A stretch of 64,000 nucleotides of DNA from Meghimatium bilineatum (Eukaryota; Mollusca; Gastropoda; Stylommatophora; Philomycidae): the NCBI GenBank assembly GCA_034231615.1, contig CM067319.1, positions 2,872,501-2,936,500 on the forward strand, given 5' to 3'. Every line of letters begins with the position of its first letter. Within the stretch, counting starts at the first letter, position 1. The notes beneath the pieces were generated by a model that saw only the letters and a list, made by a program, of their open reading frames with translations, was not told the origin of the DNA and searched no databases. Of the stretch, positions 43,724-56,479 are shown in pieces. The position numbers were made by a program, and so were the translations under genes.

Positions 43724-44113
43724 CAAAACAGAAGAGATAAAGGGTTTTTGAGAATAATTCTTGTATGTAGAGACCGTCACGCATTATGACAATTTACTCT
43801 GACATGACATCACAACAATATCAACAAGTAAAGGCCGGAGATATCGGACGGTACTACATTAAACACTAGGTCCTAAACATTAGAAAATAACAAACTAAAC
43901 AAAACACAAAAATTCCAGGAAAAAAATTGCCATAAAATTAAAATCAAAATTTTGAAAAATTTCAAAATATTTTTTTAAAATACCTCAAGAAAACCCCAGA
44001 AAAACTCAGCCAACCCCTGTGTCCCTTGAAATTAATCCTTCTTTGCCGTTTGCGCCAAATTAATCCTTATTTATTCTTTGCGGCAGGAAAAAATATATCC
44101 AAATTAACCTATT

Positions 44114-44626
44114 TCCTGCTGCAAAGAATATATAAGGATTAATCTGGCGCAAAGACATATAATAAATATTACTTCTAGGAAAAGGACCACTTGACTGATC
44201 TTTTCTGTGGTTTTCTTGAGGTATTTAAAAAAAAACTCGAGTTTTTTTATTTTAATTCTGTGATTTCTGGTTAAAATTGTTTATTTTCAATTTTACTTAT
44301 TATTTATTTGTTGGATTTTTCTTGTTGTTTGTTATGTCTTGTTTATATTTTGGAGTTGTTGCTACATGCCTAAGTTTAACAGAATTACCACCCCTCGGGT
44401 TGTCTCGAGTTATCTACCTCTATGGAGTTAGAACGCGTCTAAACTTAGTTCGCGACCAGGCTGACCTTACTGGTGTTATGACACATTCCTGAACCGGTTC
44501 AGAGTTTGAGCACTAGGTAAACCTTCCGCGAACAAATACCATTTTTATCGACGGACGTTTTTTCCGGCTGTATCACTACGCCAGCTAGAACTAGGGCGGC
44601 CAGATGCGCACCAGTTACTCTACAAA
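44114..44626 (+). repeat. Unique block of the left arm
   Basis: Begins with a diverged third copy of the end block start (CTGCTGCAAAGAATATATAA, GGATTAATCTGGCGCAAA), then a TTCTTGAGGTATTT phrase and a 71-codon open frame (44277-44492) without recognised motif. It is mirrored at about 54620-55130. Confidence 0.8.
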
Positions 44627-47600
44627 TTTTCCTATTTTTATGTAGCAACAGCGTTCATATTACATATTTGCATATGACAAACTGTATATTTTTCACGGTT
44701 TAAAACTAAGCAAGCCGATTTTAAAACGGTTGACAATGATAAACTTCATATTTAGCTCTTTTGAGAAATTGGTAAACTGCCTTTAACACATTTTATTATG
44801 GTTACAGACATTGGATGGTGGTTTTCTAGACTTATAAGCCAAATCTTCCTATTTTTATGTAGAAACAGGGTTCATATTACATAGTTGCATATGTCACACT
44901 GTATATTTTTCACTTATAAAACGAAGCACGCCGCTATTAAAACGATTCCGTATGATAAACTTCATATTTATCTCTTTTCGCAACTAGGCAAAGGCCTTTA
45001 AAAACATTTGTTATGGTCACAGATATGGATTCGTTGTTTTCTAGGCCTACAAGACAAAACTTCCTATTTTTATGTAACAACAGGGTTCATATTACATAGT
45101 TGCATATGACAAATTGTATATTTTTCACGTTTTAAAAACTAAGCACGCCGCTTTCAAAACTGTTCCATGTGATAAACTTCATAATTAGCACAATTCACAA
45201 CTAGGTAACCCAACTTTAACACATTTTGTTATGGTCACAGATATTGGGTGGTGGTTTTCTAAACACACAAGACAAATGTTCCTTGTTTTATGTAATAAAA
45301 GTGTTCATATTATATAGTTGCATATGAGAAACTGTATATTTTTCACGTTTAAAACTAAGCAAGTCGATTTTAAAACGGTTGAAAATGATAAACTTCATAT
45401 TTAGCTCTTTTGAGAAATTGGTAAACTGCCTTTAACACATTTTGTTATGGTTACAGACATTGGATGGTGGTTTTCTAGACTTATAAGCCAAATCTTCTTA
45501 TTTTTATGTAACAACGGGGTTCATATTACACATTTGCATATGACACACTGTATATTTTTCACGTTTTAAAACGAAGCAGGCCGCTTTTAAAACGGTTCCA
45601 TGTGACACACTTCATATTTAGCTCTATTCACAACTAGGCAACACGCCATTCAAACATTTTGTTATAGTCACAGACATTGTATGGTGGTTTTCTAGACTTA
45701 CAAGACAAATGTTCCTATTTGTATGTTAACAACAGTATTCAAATTACATATTTGCATATGACAAACTGTATATTTTTCACTTTTTAAAACGACGCACGCC
45801 GCTATTAAAACGATTCCATATGATAAACTTCATATTTATCTTTTTCGCACCTAGGCAACCCGCCATTAAAAATATCTGTTATGGTCACAGATACTGAGTC
45901 GTAGTTTTCTAGACTTACAAGACAAAATTTCCTATTTTTATGTAGAAACAGGATTCATATTACATAGTTGCATATGTCAAACTGTATATTTTTCACTTAT
46001 AAAACGAAGCACGCCGCTATTAAAACGATTCCGTATGATAAACTTCATATTTATCTCTTTTCGCAACTATGCAAAGGCCTTTAAAAACATTTGTTATGGT
46101 CACATATTTGGATTCGTGGTTTTCTAGACTTACAAGACAAAACTTCCTATTTTATGTAACAACAGGGTTCATATTACAAAGTTGCATATGACAAATTGTA
46201 TATTTTTCACATTTTAAAAACTAAGCAAGCCGCTTTCAAAACTGTTCCATGTGATATCCTTCATAATTAGCACAATTCACAACTAGGTAACCCAACTTTA
46301 ACACATTTTGTTATGGTCACAGATATTGGGTGGTGGTTTTCTAAACATACAAGACAAATGTTCCTTGTTTTATGTAATAAAAGTGTTTATACTATATATT
46401 TGCATATGAGAAACTGTATATTTTTCACGTTTTAAAACTAAGCAAGCCGATTTTAAAACGGTTGAAAATGATAAATTTCATATTTAGCTCTTTTGAGAAA
46501 TTGGTAAATGCCTTTAACACATTTTGTTATGGTTACAGACATTGGATGGTGGTTTTCTAGACTTATAAGCAAAATCTTCTTATTTGTATGTAACAACAGG
46601 ATTCATATTACACATTTGCATATGACACACTGTATATTTTTCACGTTTTAAAACGAAGCAGGCCGCTTTTAAAACGGTTCCATGTGACACACTTCTTATT
46701 TAGCTCTATTCACAACTAGGCAACACGCCTTTCAAACATTTTGTTATAGTCACAGACATTGTATGGTGGTTTTCTAGACTTACAAGACAAATGTTCCTAT
46801 TTGTATGTTAACAACAGTATTCAAATTACATATTTGCGTATGACAAACTGTATATTTTTCACTTTTTTAAAACGAAGCACGCCGCTATTAAAACGATTCC
46901 ATATTATAAACTTCATATTTATCTTTTTCGCACCTAGGCAACCCGCCATTAAAAACATTTGTTATGGTCACAGATACTGAGTCGTAGTTTTCTAGACTTA
47001 CAAGACAAAACTTCCTATTTTTATGTAGAAACAGGATTCATATTACATAGTTGCATATATCAAACTGTATATTTTTCACTTATAAAACGAATCACGCCGC
47101 TATTAAAACGATTCCGTATGATAAACTTCATATTTATCTCTTTTCGCAACTAGGCAAAGGCCTTTAAAAACATTTGTTATGGTCACAGATATGGATTCGT
47201 TGTTTTCTAGGCCTACAAGACAAAACTTCCTATTTTATGTAACAACAGGGTTCATATTACAAAGTTGCATATGACAAATTGTATATTTTTCACATTTTAA
47301 AAACTAAGCAAGCCGCTTTCAAAACTGTTCCATGTGATATCCTTCATAATTAGCACAATTCACAACTAGGTAACCCAACTTTAACACATTTTGTTATGGT
47401 CACAGATATTGGGTGGTGGTTTTCTAAACATACAAGACAAATGTTCCTTGTTTTATGTAATAAAAGTGTTTATACTATATATTTGCATATGAGAAACTGT
47501 ATATTTTTCACGTTTTAAAACTAAGCAAGCCGATTTTAAAACGGTTGAAAATGATAAATTTCATATTTAGCTCTTTTGAGAAATTGGTAAATGCCTTTAA

Positions 47601-50600
47601 CACATTTTGTTATGGTTACAGACATTGGATGGTGGTTTTCTAGACTTATAAGCAAAATCTTCTTATTTGTATGTAACAACAGGGTTCATATTACACATTT
47701 GCATATGACACACTGTATATTTTTCACGTTTTAAAACGAAGCAGGCCGCTTTTAAAACGGTTCCATGTGACACACTTCTTATTTAGCTCTATTCACAACT
47801 AGGCAACACGCCTTTCAAACATTTTGTTATAGTCACAGACATTGTATGGTGGTTTTCTAGACTTACAAGACAAATGTTCCTATTTGTATGTTAACAACAG
47901 TATTCAAATTACATATTTGCGTATGACAAACTGTATATTTTTCACTTTTTAAAACGAAGCACGCCGCTATTAAAACGATTCCATATTATAAACTTCATAT
48001 TTATCTTTTTCGCACCTAGGCAACCCGCCATTAAAAACATTTGTTATGGTCACAGATACTGAGTCGTAGTTTTCTAGACTTACAAGACAAAACTTCCTAT
48101 TTTTATGTAGAAACAGGATTCATATTACATAGTTGCATATATCAAACTGTATATTTTTTACTTATAAAACGAATCACGCCGCTATTAAAACGATTCCGTA
48201 TGATAAACTTCATATTTATCTCTTTTCGCAACTAGGCAAAGGCCTTTAAAAACATTTGTTATGGTCACAGATATGGATTCGTTGTTTTCTAGGCCTACAA
48301 GACAAAACTTCCCATTTTTATGTAACAACAGGGTTCATATTACATAGTTGCATATGACAAATTGTATATTTTTCACGTTTAAAAACTAAGCAAGCCGCTT
48401 TCAAAACTGTTCCATGTGATAAACTTCATAATTAGCACAATTCACAACTAGGTAACCCAACTTTAACATATTTTGTTATAGTCACAGATATTGGGTGGTG
48501 GTTTTCTAAACACACAAGACAAATGTTCCTTGTTTATGTAATAAAAGTGTTCATATTATATAGTTGCATATGAGAAACTGTATATTTTTTTCACGTTTGA
48601 AAACTAAACAAGCCGATTTTAAAACGGTTGAAAATGATAAATTTCTTATTTAGCTTTTTTGAGAAATGTGTAAACGGCCTTTAACACATTTTTTATGGTT
48701 ACAGACATTGGATGGTGTTTTTCTAGACTTATAAGCCAAATCTTCTTATTTTTATGTAACAACAGGGTTCATATTACACATTTGCATATGACACACTGTA
48801 TATTTTTCACGTTTTAAAACGAAGCAGGCCGCTTTTAAACGGTTCCATGTGACACACTTCATATTTAGCTCTATTCACAACTAGGCAACACGCCTTTCAA
48901 ACATTTTGTTATAGTCACAGACATTGTATGGTGGTTTTCTAGACTTACAAGACAAATGTTCCTATTTGTATGTTAACAACAGTATTCAAATTACATATTT
49001 GCATATGACAAACTGTATATTTTTCACTTTTTAAAACGAAGCACGCCGCTATTAAAACGAGTCCATATGATAAACTTCATATTTATCTTTTTTCGCACCT
49101 AGGCAACCCGCCTTTAAAAACATTTGTTATGGTCACAGATACTGAGTCGTAGTTTTCTAGACTTACAAGACAAAACTTCCTATTTTTATGTAGAAACAGG
49201 GTTCATATTACATAGTTGCATATGTCAAACTGTATATTTTTCACTTTATAAAACGAAGCACGCCGCTATTAAAACGATTCCGTATGATAAACTTCATATT
49301 TATCTCTTTTCGCAATTAGGCAAAGGCCTTTAAAAACATTTGTTATGGTCACAGATATGGATTCGTGGTTTTCTAGACCTACAAGACAAAACTTCCTATG
49401 TTTATGTAACAACAGGGTTCATATTACATAGTTGCATATGACAAATTGTATATTTTTCACGTTTTAAAAACTAAGCAAGCCGCTTTCAAACTGTTCCATG
49501 TGATAAACTTCATAATTAGCACAATTCACAACTAGGTAACCCAACTTTAACATATTTTGTTATAGTCACAGATATTGGGTGGTGGTTTTCTAAACACACA
49601 AGACAAATGTTCCTTGTTTTATGTAATAAAAGTGTTCATATTATATATTTGCATATGAGAAACTGTATATTTTTTCACGTTTTAAAACTAAGCAAGCCGA
49701 TTTTAAAACGGTTGAAAATTATAAACTTCCTATTTAGCTCTTTTGAGAAATTGGTAAACTGCCTTTAACACATTTGTTATGGTTACAGACATTGGATGGT
49801 GGTTTTCTATACTTATAAGCCAAATCTTCTTATTTTTATGTAACAACAGGGTTCATATTACACATTTGCATGTGACACACTGTATATTTTTCACGTTTTA
49901 AAACGAAGCAGGCCGCTTTTAAAACGGTTCCATGTGACACACTTCATATTTATCTTTTTCGCACCTAGGCAACACGCCTTTCACACATTTTGTTATAGTC
50001 ACAGACATTGTATGGTGGTTTTCTATACTTACAAGACCCATGTTCCTATTTGTATGTTAACAACAGTATTCAAATTACATATTTGCATATGACAAACTGT
50101 ATATTTTTCACTTTTTATAGCGAAACACGCCGCTATTAAAACGATTCCGTATGATAAACTTCATATTTATCTTTTTTCGCACCTAGGCAACCCGCCTTTA
50201 AAAACATTTGTTATGGTCACAGATATGGATTCGTGGTTTTCTAGGCCTACAAGACAAAACTTCCTATTTTTATGTAACAACAGGGTTCATATTACATAGT
50301 TGCATATGACAAATTGTATATTTTTTCACGTTTTAAAAACTAAGCAAGCCGCTTTCAAAACTGTTCCATGTGATAAACTTCATAATTAGCACAATTCACA
50401 ACTAGGTAACCCAACTTTAACACATTTTGTTATGGTCACAGATATTGGGTGGTGGTTTTCTAAACATACAAGACAAATGTTCCTTGTTTTATGTAATAAA
50501 AGTGTTTATACTATATATTTGCATATGAGAAACTGTATATTTTTCACGTTTTAAAACTAAGCAAGCCGATTTTAAAACGGTTGAAAATGATAAATTTCAT

Positions 50601-50760
50601 ATTTAGCTCTTTTGAGAAATTGGTAAATGCCTTTAACACATTTTGTTATGGTTACAGACATTGGATGGTGGTTTTCTAGACTTATAAGCAAAATCTTCTT
50701 ATTTTTATGTAACAACAGGGTTCATATTACACATTTGCATATGACACACTGTATATTATT
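44627..50760 (+). repeat. Satellite array, about 217-bp monomers, five-monomer higher-order repeat (left arm)
   Basis: About 28 monomers. Each has TTATGGTCACAGA (or variant), a TTTTCTAGACTTACAAGACA block, TATTTTTATGTAACAACAG, TTGCATATGAC and GTATATTTTTCAC. Five monomer types repeat in the order b-c-a-d-e with a period of about 1,083 bp (for example the GATACTGAGTCG type at 45879, 46962, 48043 and 49126). One e monomer is missing near 50180. Confidence 0.95.
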
Positions 50761-50769
50761 CACGTTTTA

Positions 50770-50870
50770 AAACGAAGCCGGCCGCTTTTAAAAGCGCTTT
50801 CTCTCTCAATATATAAGAGAGAGAGAGAGAGGGAGAGAGCGCTTTAAAAAGCGGCCGGCTTCGTTTTAAA
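50770..50870. repeat. Centre of the giant palindrome
   Basis: AAAAGCGCTTTCTCTCTC faces GAGAGAGCGCTTT across AATATATAAG and a GA run (50808-50832). GCCGGCCGC is present in both arms; these core-proximal bases differ from the ordinary monomer. Confidence 0.92.
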
Positions 50871-53800
50871 ACGTGAAAAATATACAGTGTGTCATATGCA
50901 AATGTGTAATATGAACCCTGTTGTTACATAAAAATAAGAAGATTTTGCTTATAAGTCTAGAAAACCACCATCCAATGTCTGTAACCATAACAAAATGTGT
51001 TAAAGGCATTTACCAATTTCTCAAAAGAGCTAAATATGAAATTTATCATTTTCAACCGTTTTAAAATCGGCTTGCTTAGTTTTAAAACGTGAAAAATATA
51101 CAGTTTCTCATATGCAAATATATAGTATAAACACTTTTATTACATAAAACAAGGAACATTTGTCTTGTATTAAACATACACCCAATATCTGTGACCATAA
51201 CAAAATGTGTTAAAGTTGGGTTACCTAGTTGTGAATTGTGCTAATTATGAAGTTTATCACATGGAACAGTTTTGAAAGCGGCTTGCTTAGTTTTTAAAAC
51301 GTGAAAAAATATACAATTTGTCATATGCAACTATGTAATATGAACCCTGTTGTTACATAAAAATAGGAAGTTTTGTCTTGTAGGCCTAGAAAACCACGAA
51401 TCCATATCTGTGACCATAACAAATGTTTTTAAAGGCGGGTTGCCTAGGTGCGAAAAAAGATAAATATGAAGTTTATCATACGGAATCGTTTTAATAGCGG
51501 CGTGTTTCGTTATAAAAAGTGAAAAATATACAGTTTGTCATATGCAAATATGTAATTTGAATACTGTTGTTAACATACAAATAGGAACATGGGTCTTGTA
51601 AGTATAGAAAACCACCATACAATGTCTGTGACTATAACAAAATGTGTGAAAGGCGTTTTGCCTAGGTGCGAAAAAGATAAATATGAAGTGTGTCACATGG
51701 AACCGTTTTAAAAGCGGCCTGCTTCGTTTTAAAACGTGAAAAATATACAGTGTGTCACATGCAAATGTGTAATATGAACCCTGTTGTTACATAAAAATAA
51801 GAAGATTTGGCTTATAAGTATAGAAAACCACCATCCAATGTCTGTAACCATAACAAATGTGTTAAAGGCAGTTTACCAATTTCTCAAAAGAGCTAAATAG
51901 GAAGTTTATCATTTTCAACCGTTTTAAAATCGGCTTGCTTAGTTTTAAAACGTGAAAAAATATACAGTTTCTCATATGCAAATATATAATATGAACACTT
52001 TTATTACATAAAACAAGGAACATTTGTCTTGTGTGTTTAGAAAACCACCACCCAATATCTGTGACTATAACAAAATATGTTAAAGTTGGGTTACCTAGTT
52101 GTGAATTGTGCTAATTATGAAGTTTATCACATGGAACAGTTTGAAAGCGGCTTGCTTAGTTTTTAAAACGTGAAAAATATACAATTTGTCATATGCAACT
52201 ATGTAATATGAACCCTGTTGTTACATAAAAATAGGAAGTTTTGTCTTGTAGGTCTAGAAAACCACGAATCCATATCTGTGACCATAACAAATGTTTTTAA
52301 AGGCCTTTGCCTAATTGCGAAAAGAGATAAATATGAAGTTTATCATACGGAATCGTTTTAATAGCGGCGTGCTTCATTTTATAAAGTGAAAAATATACAG
52401 TTTGACATATGCAACTATGTAATATGAACCCTGTTTCTACATAAAAATAGGAAGTTTTGTCTTGTAAGTCTAGAAAACTACGACTCAGTATCTGTGACCA
52501 TAACAAATGTTTTTAAAGGCGGGTTGCCTAGGTGCGAAAAAAGATAAATATGAAGTTTATCATATGGACTCGTTTTAATAGCGGCGTGCTTCGTTTTAAA
52601 AAGTGAAAAATATACAGTTTGTCATATGCAAATATGTAATTTGAATACTGTTGTTAACATACAAATAGGAACATTTGTCTTGTAAGTCTAGAAAACCACC
52701 ATACAATGTCTGTGACTATAACAAAATGTTTGAAAGGCGTGTTGCCTAGTTGTGAATAGAGCTAAATATGAAGTGTGTCACATGGAACCGTTTAAAAGCG
52801 GCCTGCTTCGTTTTAAAACGTGAAAAATATACAGTGTGTCATATGCAAATGTGTAATATGAACCCTGTTGTTACATAAAAATAAGAAGATTTGGCTTATA
52901 AGTCTAGAAAACCACCATCCAATGTCTGTAACCATAACAAAATGTGTTAAAGGCATTTACCAATTTCTCAAAAGAGCTAAATATGAAATTTATCATTTTC
53001 AACCGTTTTAAAATCGGCTTGCTTAGTTTTAAAACGTGAAAAATATACAGTTTCTCATATGCAAATATATAGTATAAACACTTTTATTACATAAAACAAG
53101 GAACATTTGTCTTGTATGTTTAGAAAACCACCACCCAATATCTGTGACCATAACAAAATGTGTTAAAGTTGGGTTACCTAGTTGTGAATTGTGCTAATTA
53201 TGAAGGATATCACATGGAACAGTTTTGAAAGCGGCTTGCTTAGTTTTTAAAATGTGAAAAATATACAGTTTGACATATGCAACTATGTAATATGAATCCT
53301 GTTTCTACATAAAAATAGGAAGTTTTGTCTTGTAAGTCTAGAAAACTACGACTCAGTATCTGTGACCATAACAAATATTTTTAATGGCGGGTTGCCTAGG
53401 TGCGAAAAAGATAAATATGAAGTTTATCATATGGAATCGTTTTAATAGCGGCGTGCGTCGTTTTAAAAAGTGAAAAATATACAGTTTGTCATATGCAAAT
53501 ATGTAATTTGAATACTGTTGTTAACATACAAATAGGAACATTTGTCTTGTAAGTCTAGAAAACCACCATACAATGTCTGTGACTATAACAAAATGTTTGA
53601 ATGGCGTGTTGCCTAGTTGTGAATAGAGCTAAATATGAAGTGTGTCACATGGAACCGTTTTAAAAGCGGCCTGCTTCGTTTTAAAACGTGAAAAATATAC
53701 AGTGTGTCATATGCAAATGTGTAATATGAACCCCGTTGTTACATAAAAATAAGAAGATTTGGCTTATAAGTCTAGAAAACCACCATCCAATGTCTGTAAC

Positions 53801-54626
53801 CATAACAAAATGTGTTAAAGGCAGTTTACCAATTTCTCAAAAGAGCTAAATATGAAGTTTATCATTTTCAACCGTTTTAAAATCGACTTGCTTAGTTTTA
53901 AACGTGAAAAATATACAGTTTCTCATATGCAACTATATAATATGAACACTTTTATTACATAAAACAAGGAACATTTGTCTTGTGTGTTTAGAAAACCACC
54001 ACCCAATATCTGTGACCATAACAAAATTTTGTTAAAGTTGGGTTACCTAGTTGTGAATTGTGCTAATTATGAAGTTTATCACATGGAACAGTTTTGAAAG
54101 CGGCGTGCTTAGTTTTTAAAACGTGAAAAATATACAATTTGTCATATGCAACTATGTAATATGAACCCTGTTGTTACATAAAAATAGGAAGTTTTGTCTT
54201 GTAGGCCTAGAAAACAACGAATCCATATCTGTGACCATAACAAATGTTTTTAAAGGCCTTTGCCTAGTTGCGAAAAGAGATAAATATGAAGTTTATCATA
54301 CGGAATCGTTTTAATAGCGGCGTGCTTCGTTTTATAAGTGAAAAATATACAGTGTGACATATGCAACTATGTAATATGAACCCTGTTGTTACATAAAAAT
54401 AGGAAGATTTGGCTTATAAGTCTAGAAAACCACCATCCAATGTCTGTAACCATAATAAAATGTGTTAAAGGCAGTTTACCAATTTCTCAAAAGAGCTAAA
54501 TATGAAGTTTATCATTGTCAACCGTTTTAAAATCGGCTTGCTTAGTTTTAAACCGTGAAAAATATACAGTTTGTCATATGCAAATATGTAATATGAACGC
54601 TGTTGCTACATAAAAATAGGAAAATT
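50871..54626 (-). repeat. Satellite array, right arm (inverted)
   Basis: The same monomers on the opposite strand, about 17 copies. Compared with the left arm, 11 monomers are missing: a switch within type a near 52905 (five monomers) and an e/b hybrid monomer near 53265 (six monomers). Confidence 0.93.
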
Positions 54627-55138
54627 TGTAGAGTAACTGGTGCGCATCTGGCCGCCCTAGTTCTAGCTGGCGTAGTGATACAGCCGGAAAAAACGTCCGT
54701 CGATAAAAATAGTATTTGTTCGCGGAAGGTTTACCTAGTGCTCAAACTCTGAACCGGTTCAGGAATGTGTCATAACACCAGTAAGGTCAGCCTGGTCGCG
54801 AACTAAGTTTAGACGCGTTCTAACTCCATAGAGGTAGATAACTCGAGACAACCCGAGGGGTGGTAATTCTGTTAAACTTAGGCATGTAGCAACAACTCCA
54901 AAATATAAACAAGACATAACAAACAACAAGAAAAATCCAACAAATAAATAATAAGTAAAATTGAAAATAAACAATTTTAACCAGAAATCACAGAATTAAA
55001 ATAAAAAAACTCGAGTTTTTTTTTTAAATACCTCAAGAAAACCACAGAAAAGATCAGTCAAGTGGTCCTTTTCCTAGAAGTAATATTTATTATATGTCTT
55101 TGCGCCAGATTAATCCTTATATATTCTTTGCGGCAGGA
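54627..55138 (-). repeat. Unique block of the right arm
   Basis: Mirror of 44114-44626, including the 71-codon open frame at 54759-54974 on the reverse strand. Confidence 0.85.
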
Positions 55139-55528
55139 AATAGGTTAATTTGGATATATTTTTTCCTACCGCAAAGAATATATAAGGATTAATTTGGCGC
55201 AAACGGCAAAGAAGGATTAATTCCAAGGGACACAGGGGTTGGCTGAGTTTTTCTGGGGTTTTCTTGAGGTATTTTAAAAAAATATTTTGAAATTTTTCAA
55301 AATTTTGATTTTAATTTTATGGCAATTTTTTTCCTGGAATTTTTGTGTTTTGTTTCGTTTGTTATTTTCTAATGTTTAGGGCCTAGTGTTTAATGTAGTA
55401 CCGTCCGATATCTCCGGCCTTTACTTGTTGATATTGTTGTGATGTCATGTCAGAGTAAATTGTCATAATGCGTGACGGTCTCTACATACAAGAATTATTC
55501 TCAAAAACCCTTTATCTCTTCTGTTTTG

Positions 55529-55816
55529 ATGTTACATATATCTTTAACTGATTCTACGGGTGAGTTGGACCAAGATATGCGGGCGGTTTTAGCTCGTGGT
55601 GATTTAACCAATCATGAAAAATCTACACTATACCAAAATACATTACAACAGTATTTGAATCGGCTCAGTCAATACAAAAACATACCTATGAAGCTATTAG
55701 AGAACACGCAGTGTTCGGTACCAAGTGCCTCAATACAGAAAGATGAAGAACCCACTGAAAAAATTCCAGAGAAAGTCGAAGTGATGCCCGCCTATGTTGA
55801 AGCCGTGGCGTCTTAG
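55529..55816 (+). CDS. Small conserved ORF of the palindromic element, copy 3
   Basis: Same 95-codon protein as at 43177, with Asn for Lys in LYQNTLQQYL and Cys for Tyr in the TQCSVPS stretch. The ending again comes from the loop. Confidence 0.5.
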   Translation: MLHISLTDSTGELDQDMRAVLARGDLTNHEKSTLYQNTLQQYLNRLSQYKNIPMKLLENTQCSVPSASIQKDEEPTEKIPEKVEVMPAYVEAVAS

Positions 55817-56075
55817 GCATCACTTCGACTTTCTCTGGAATTTTTTCAGTGGGTTCTTCATCTTTCTGTATTGAGGCACTTGGTACCGAACACTGCGTGT
55901 TCTCTAATAGCTTCATAGGTATGTTTTTGTATTGACTGAGCCGATTCAAATACTGTTGTAATGTATTTTGGTATAGTGTAGATTTTTCATGATTGGTTAA
56001 ATCACCACGAGCTAAAACCGCCCGCATATCTTGGTCCAACTCACCCGTAGAATCAGTTAAAGATATATGTAACAT
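55686..56075 (-). CDS. Small conserved ORF of the palindromic element, copy 4
   Basis: Reverse-strand partner of copy 3, with the read-through C-terminus like copy 2. It shares the LYQNT variant with copy 3. Confidence 0.45.
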   Translation of the reverse strand: MLHISLTDSTGELDQDMRAVLARGDLTNHEKSTLYQNTLQQYLNRLSQYKNIPMKLLENTQCSVPSASIQKDEEPTEKIPEKVEVMPKTPRLQHRRASLRLSLEFFQWVLHLSVLRHLVPNTACSLIAS

Positions 56076-56473
56076 CAAAACAGAAGAGATAAAGGGTTTT
56101 TGAGAATAATTCTTGTATGTAGAGACCGTCACGCATTATGACAATTTACTCTGACATGACATCACAACAATATCAACAAGTAAAGGCCGGAGATATCGGA
56201 CGGTACTACATTAAACACTAGGCCCTAAACATTAGAAAATAACAAACGAAACAAAACACAAAAATTCCAGGAAAAAAATTGCCATAAAATTAAAATCAAA
56301 ATTTTGAAAAATTTCAAAATATTTTTTTAAAATACCTCAAGAAAACCCCAGAAAAACTCAGCCAACCCCTGTGTCCCTTGGAATTAATCCTTCTTTGCCG
56401 TTTGCGCCAAATTAATCCTTATATATTCTTTGCGGCAGGAAAAAATATATCCAAATTAACCTATTATACTACT

Positions 56474-56479
56474 CTCGTC
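56474..56479. repeat. Target-site duplication, right (CTCGTC)
   Basis: Identical to 42773-42778. Confidence 0.88.

Larger units (their letters stand above)
42787..44113. repeat. Inner palindrome, left end
   Basis: Arms 42787-43441 and 43469-44113 are near-perfect reverse complements around a 27-nt loop (43442-43468). Each arm carries the same small ORF pointing inwards. Both arms share a variant (codon AAA in the LYQKT stretch) that differs from the right-end palindrome. Confidence 0.93.
55139..56465. repeat. Inner palindrome, right end
   Basis: Arms of about 650 bp around a 27-nt loop (55789-55815). The loop reads in the same + orientation as the left one. If the right end were a simple mirror image of the left, the loop would be reverse-complemented. 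Both arms share the AAT codon variant (LYQNT). Confidence 0.93.
42779..56473. mobile_element. 13.7-kb palindromic (foldback) transposon, Polinton-like termini
   Basis: The whole element is one inverted repeat. The left arm is 42779-50807 (about 8.0 kb), the core 50808-50832, and the right arm 50833-56473 (about 5.6 kb). It starts AGTAGTATAATAGGTTAATT, ends with the reverse complement, and has the 6-bp duplication CTCGTC. Each arm consists of an end block that is itself a palindrome, a unique block and a satellite array. A 6-bp duplication with AG...CT ends is typical of Polinton/Maverick elements, but no DNA polymerase, integrase, ATPase or capsid gene is seen. It must be non-autonomous if it is of that type. 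Foldback elements of other superfamilies are the alternative. Confidence 0.88.

Noticed and set aside
42773..56479. Giant palindrome as an assembly or read-chimera artefact
   Set aside because: A chimera would not end exactly at a 6-bp target duplication, and would not show two arm-specific array deletions, arm-specific variants and a non-palindromic core. It remains worth confirming with long reads.
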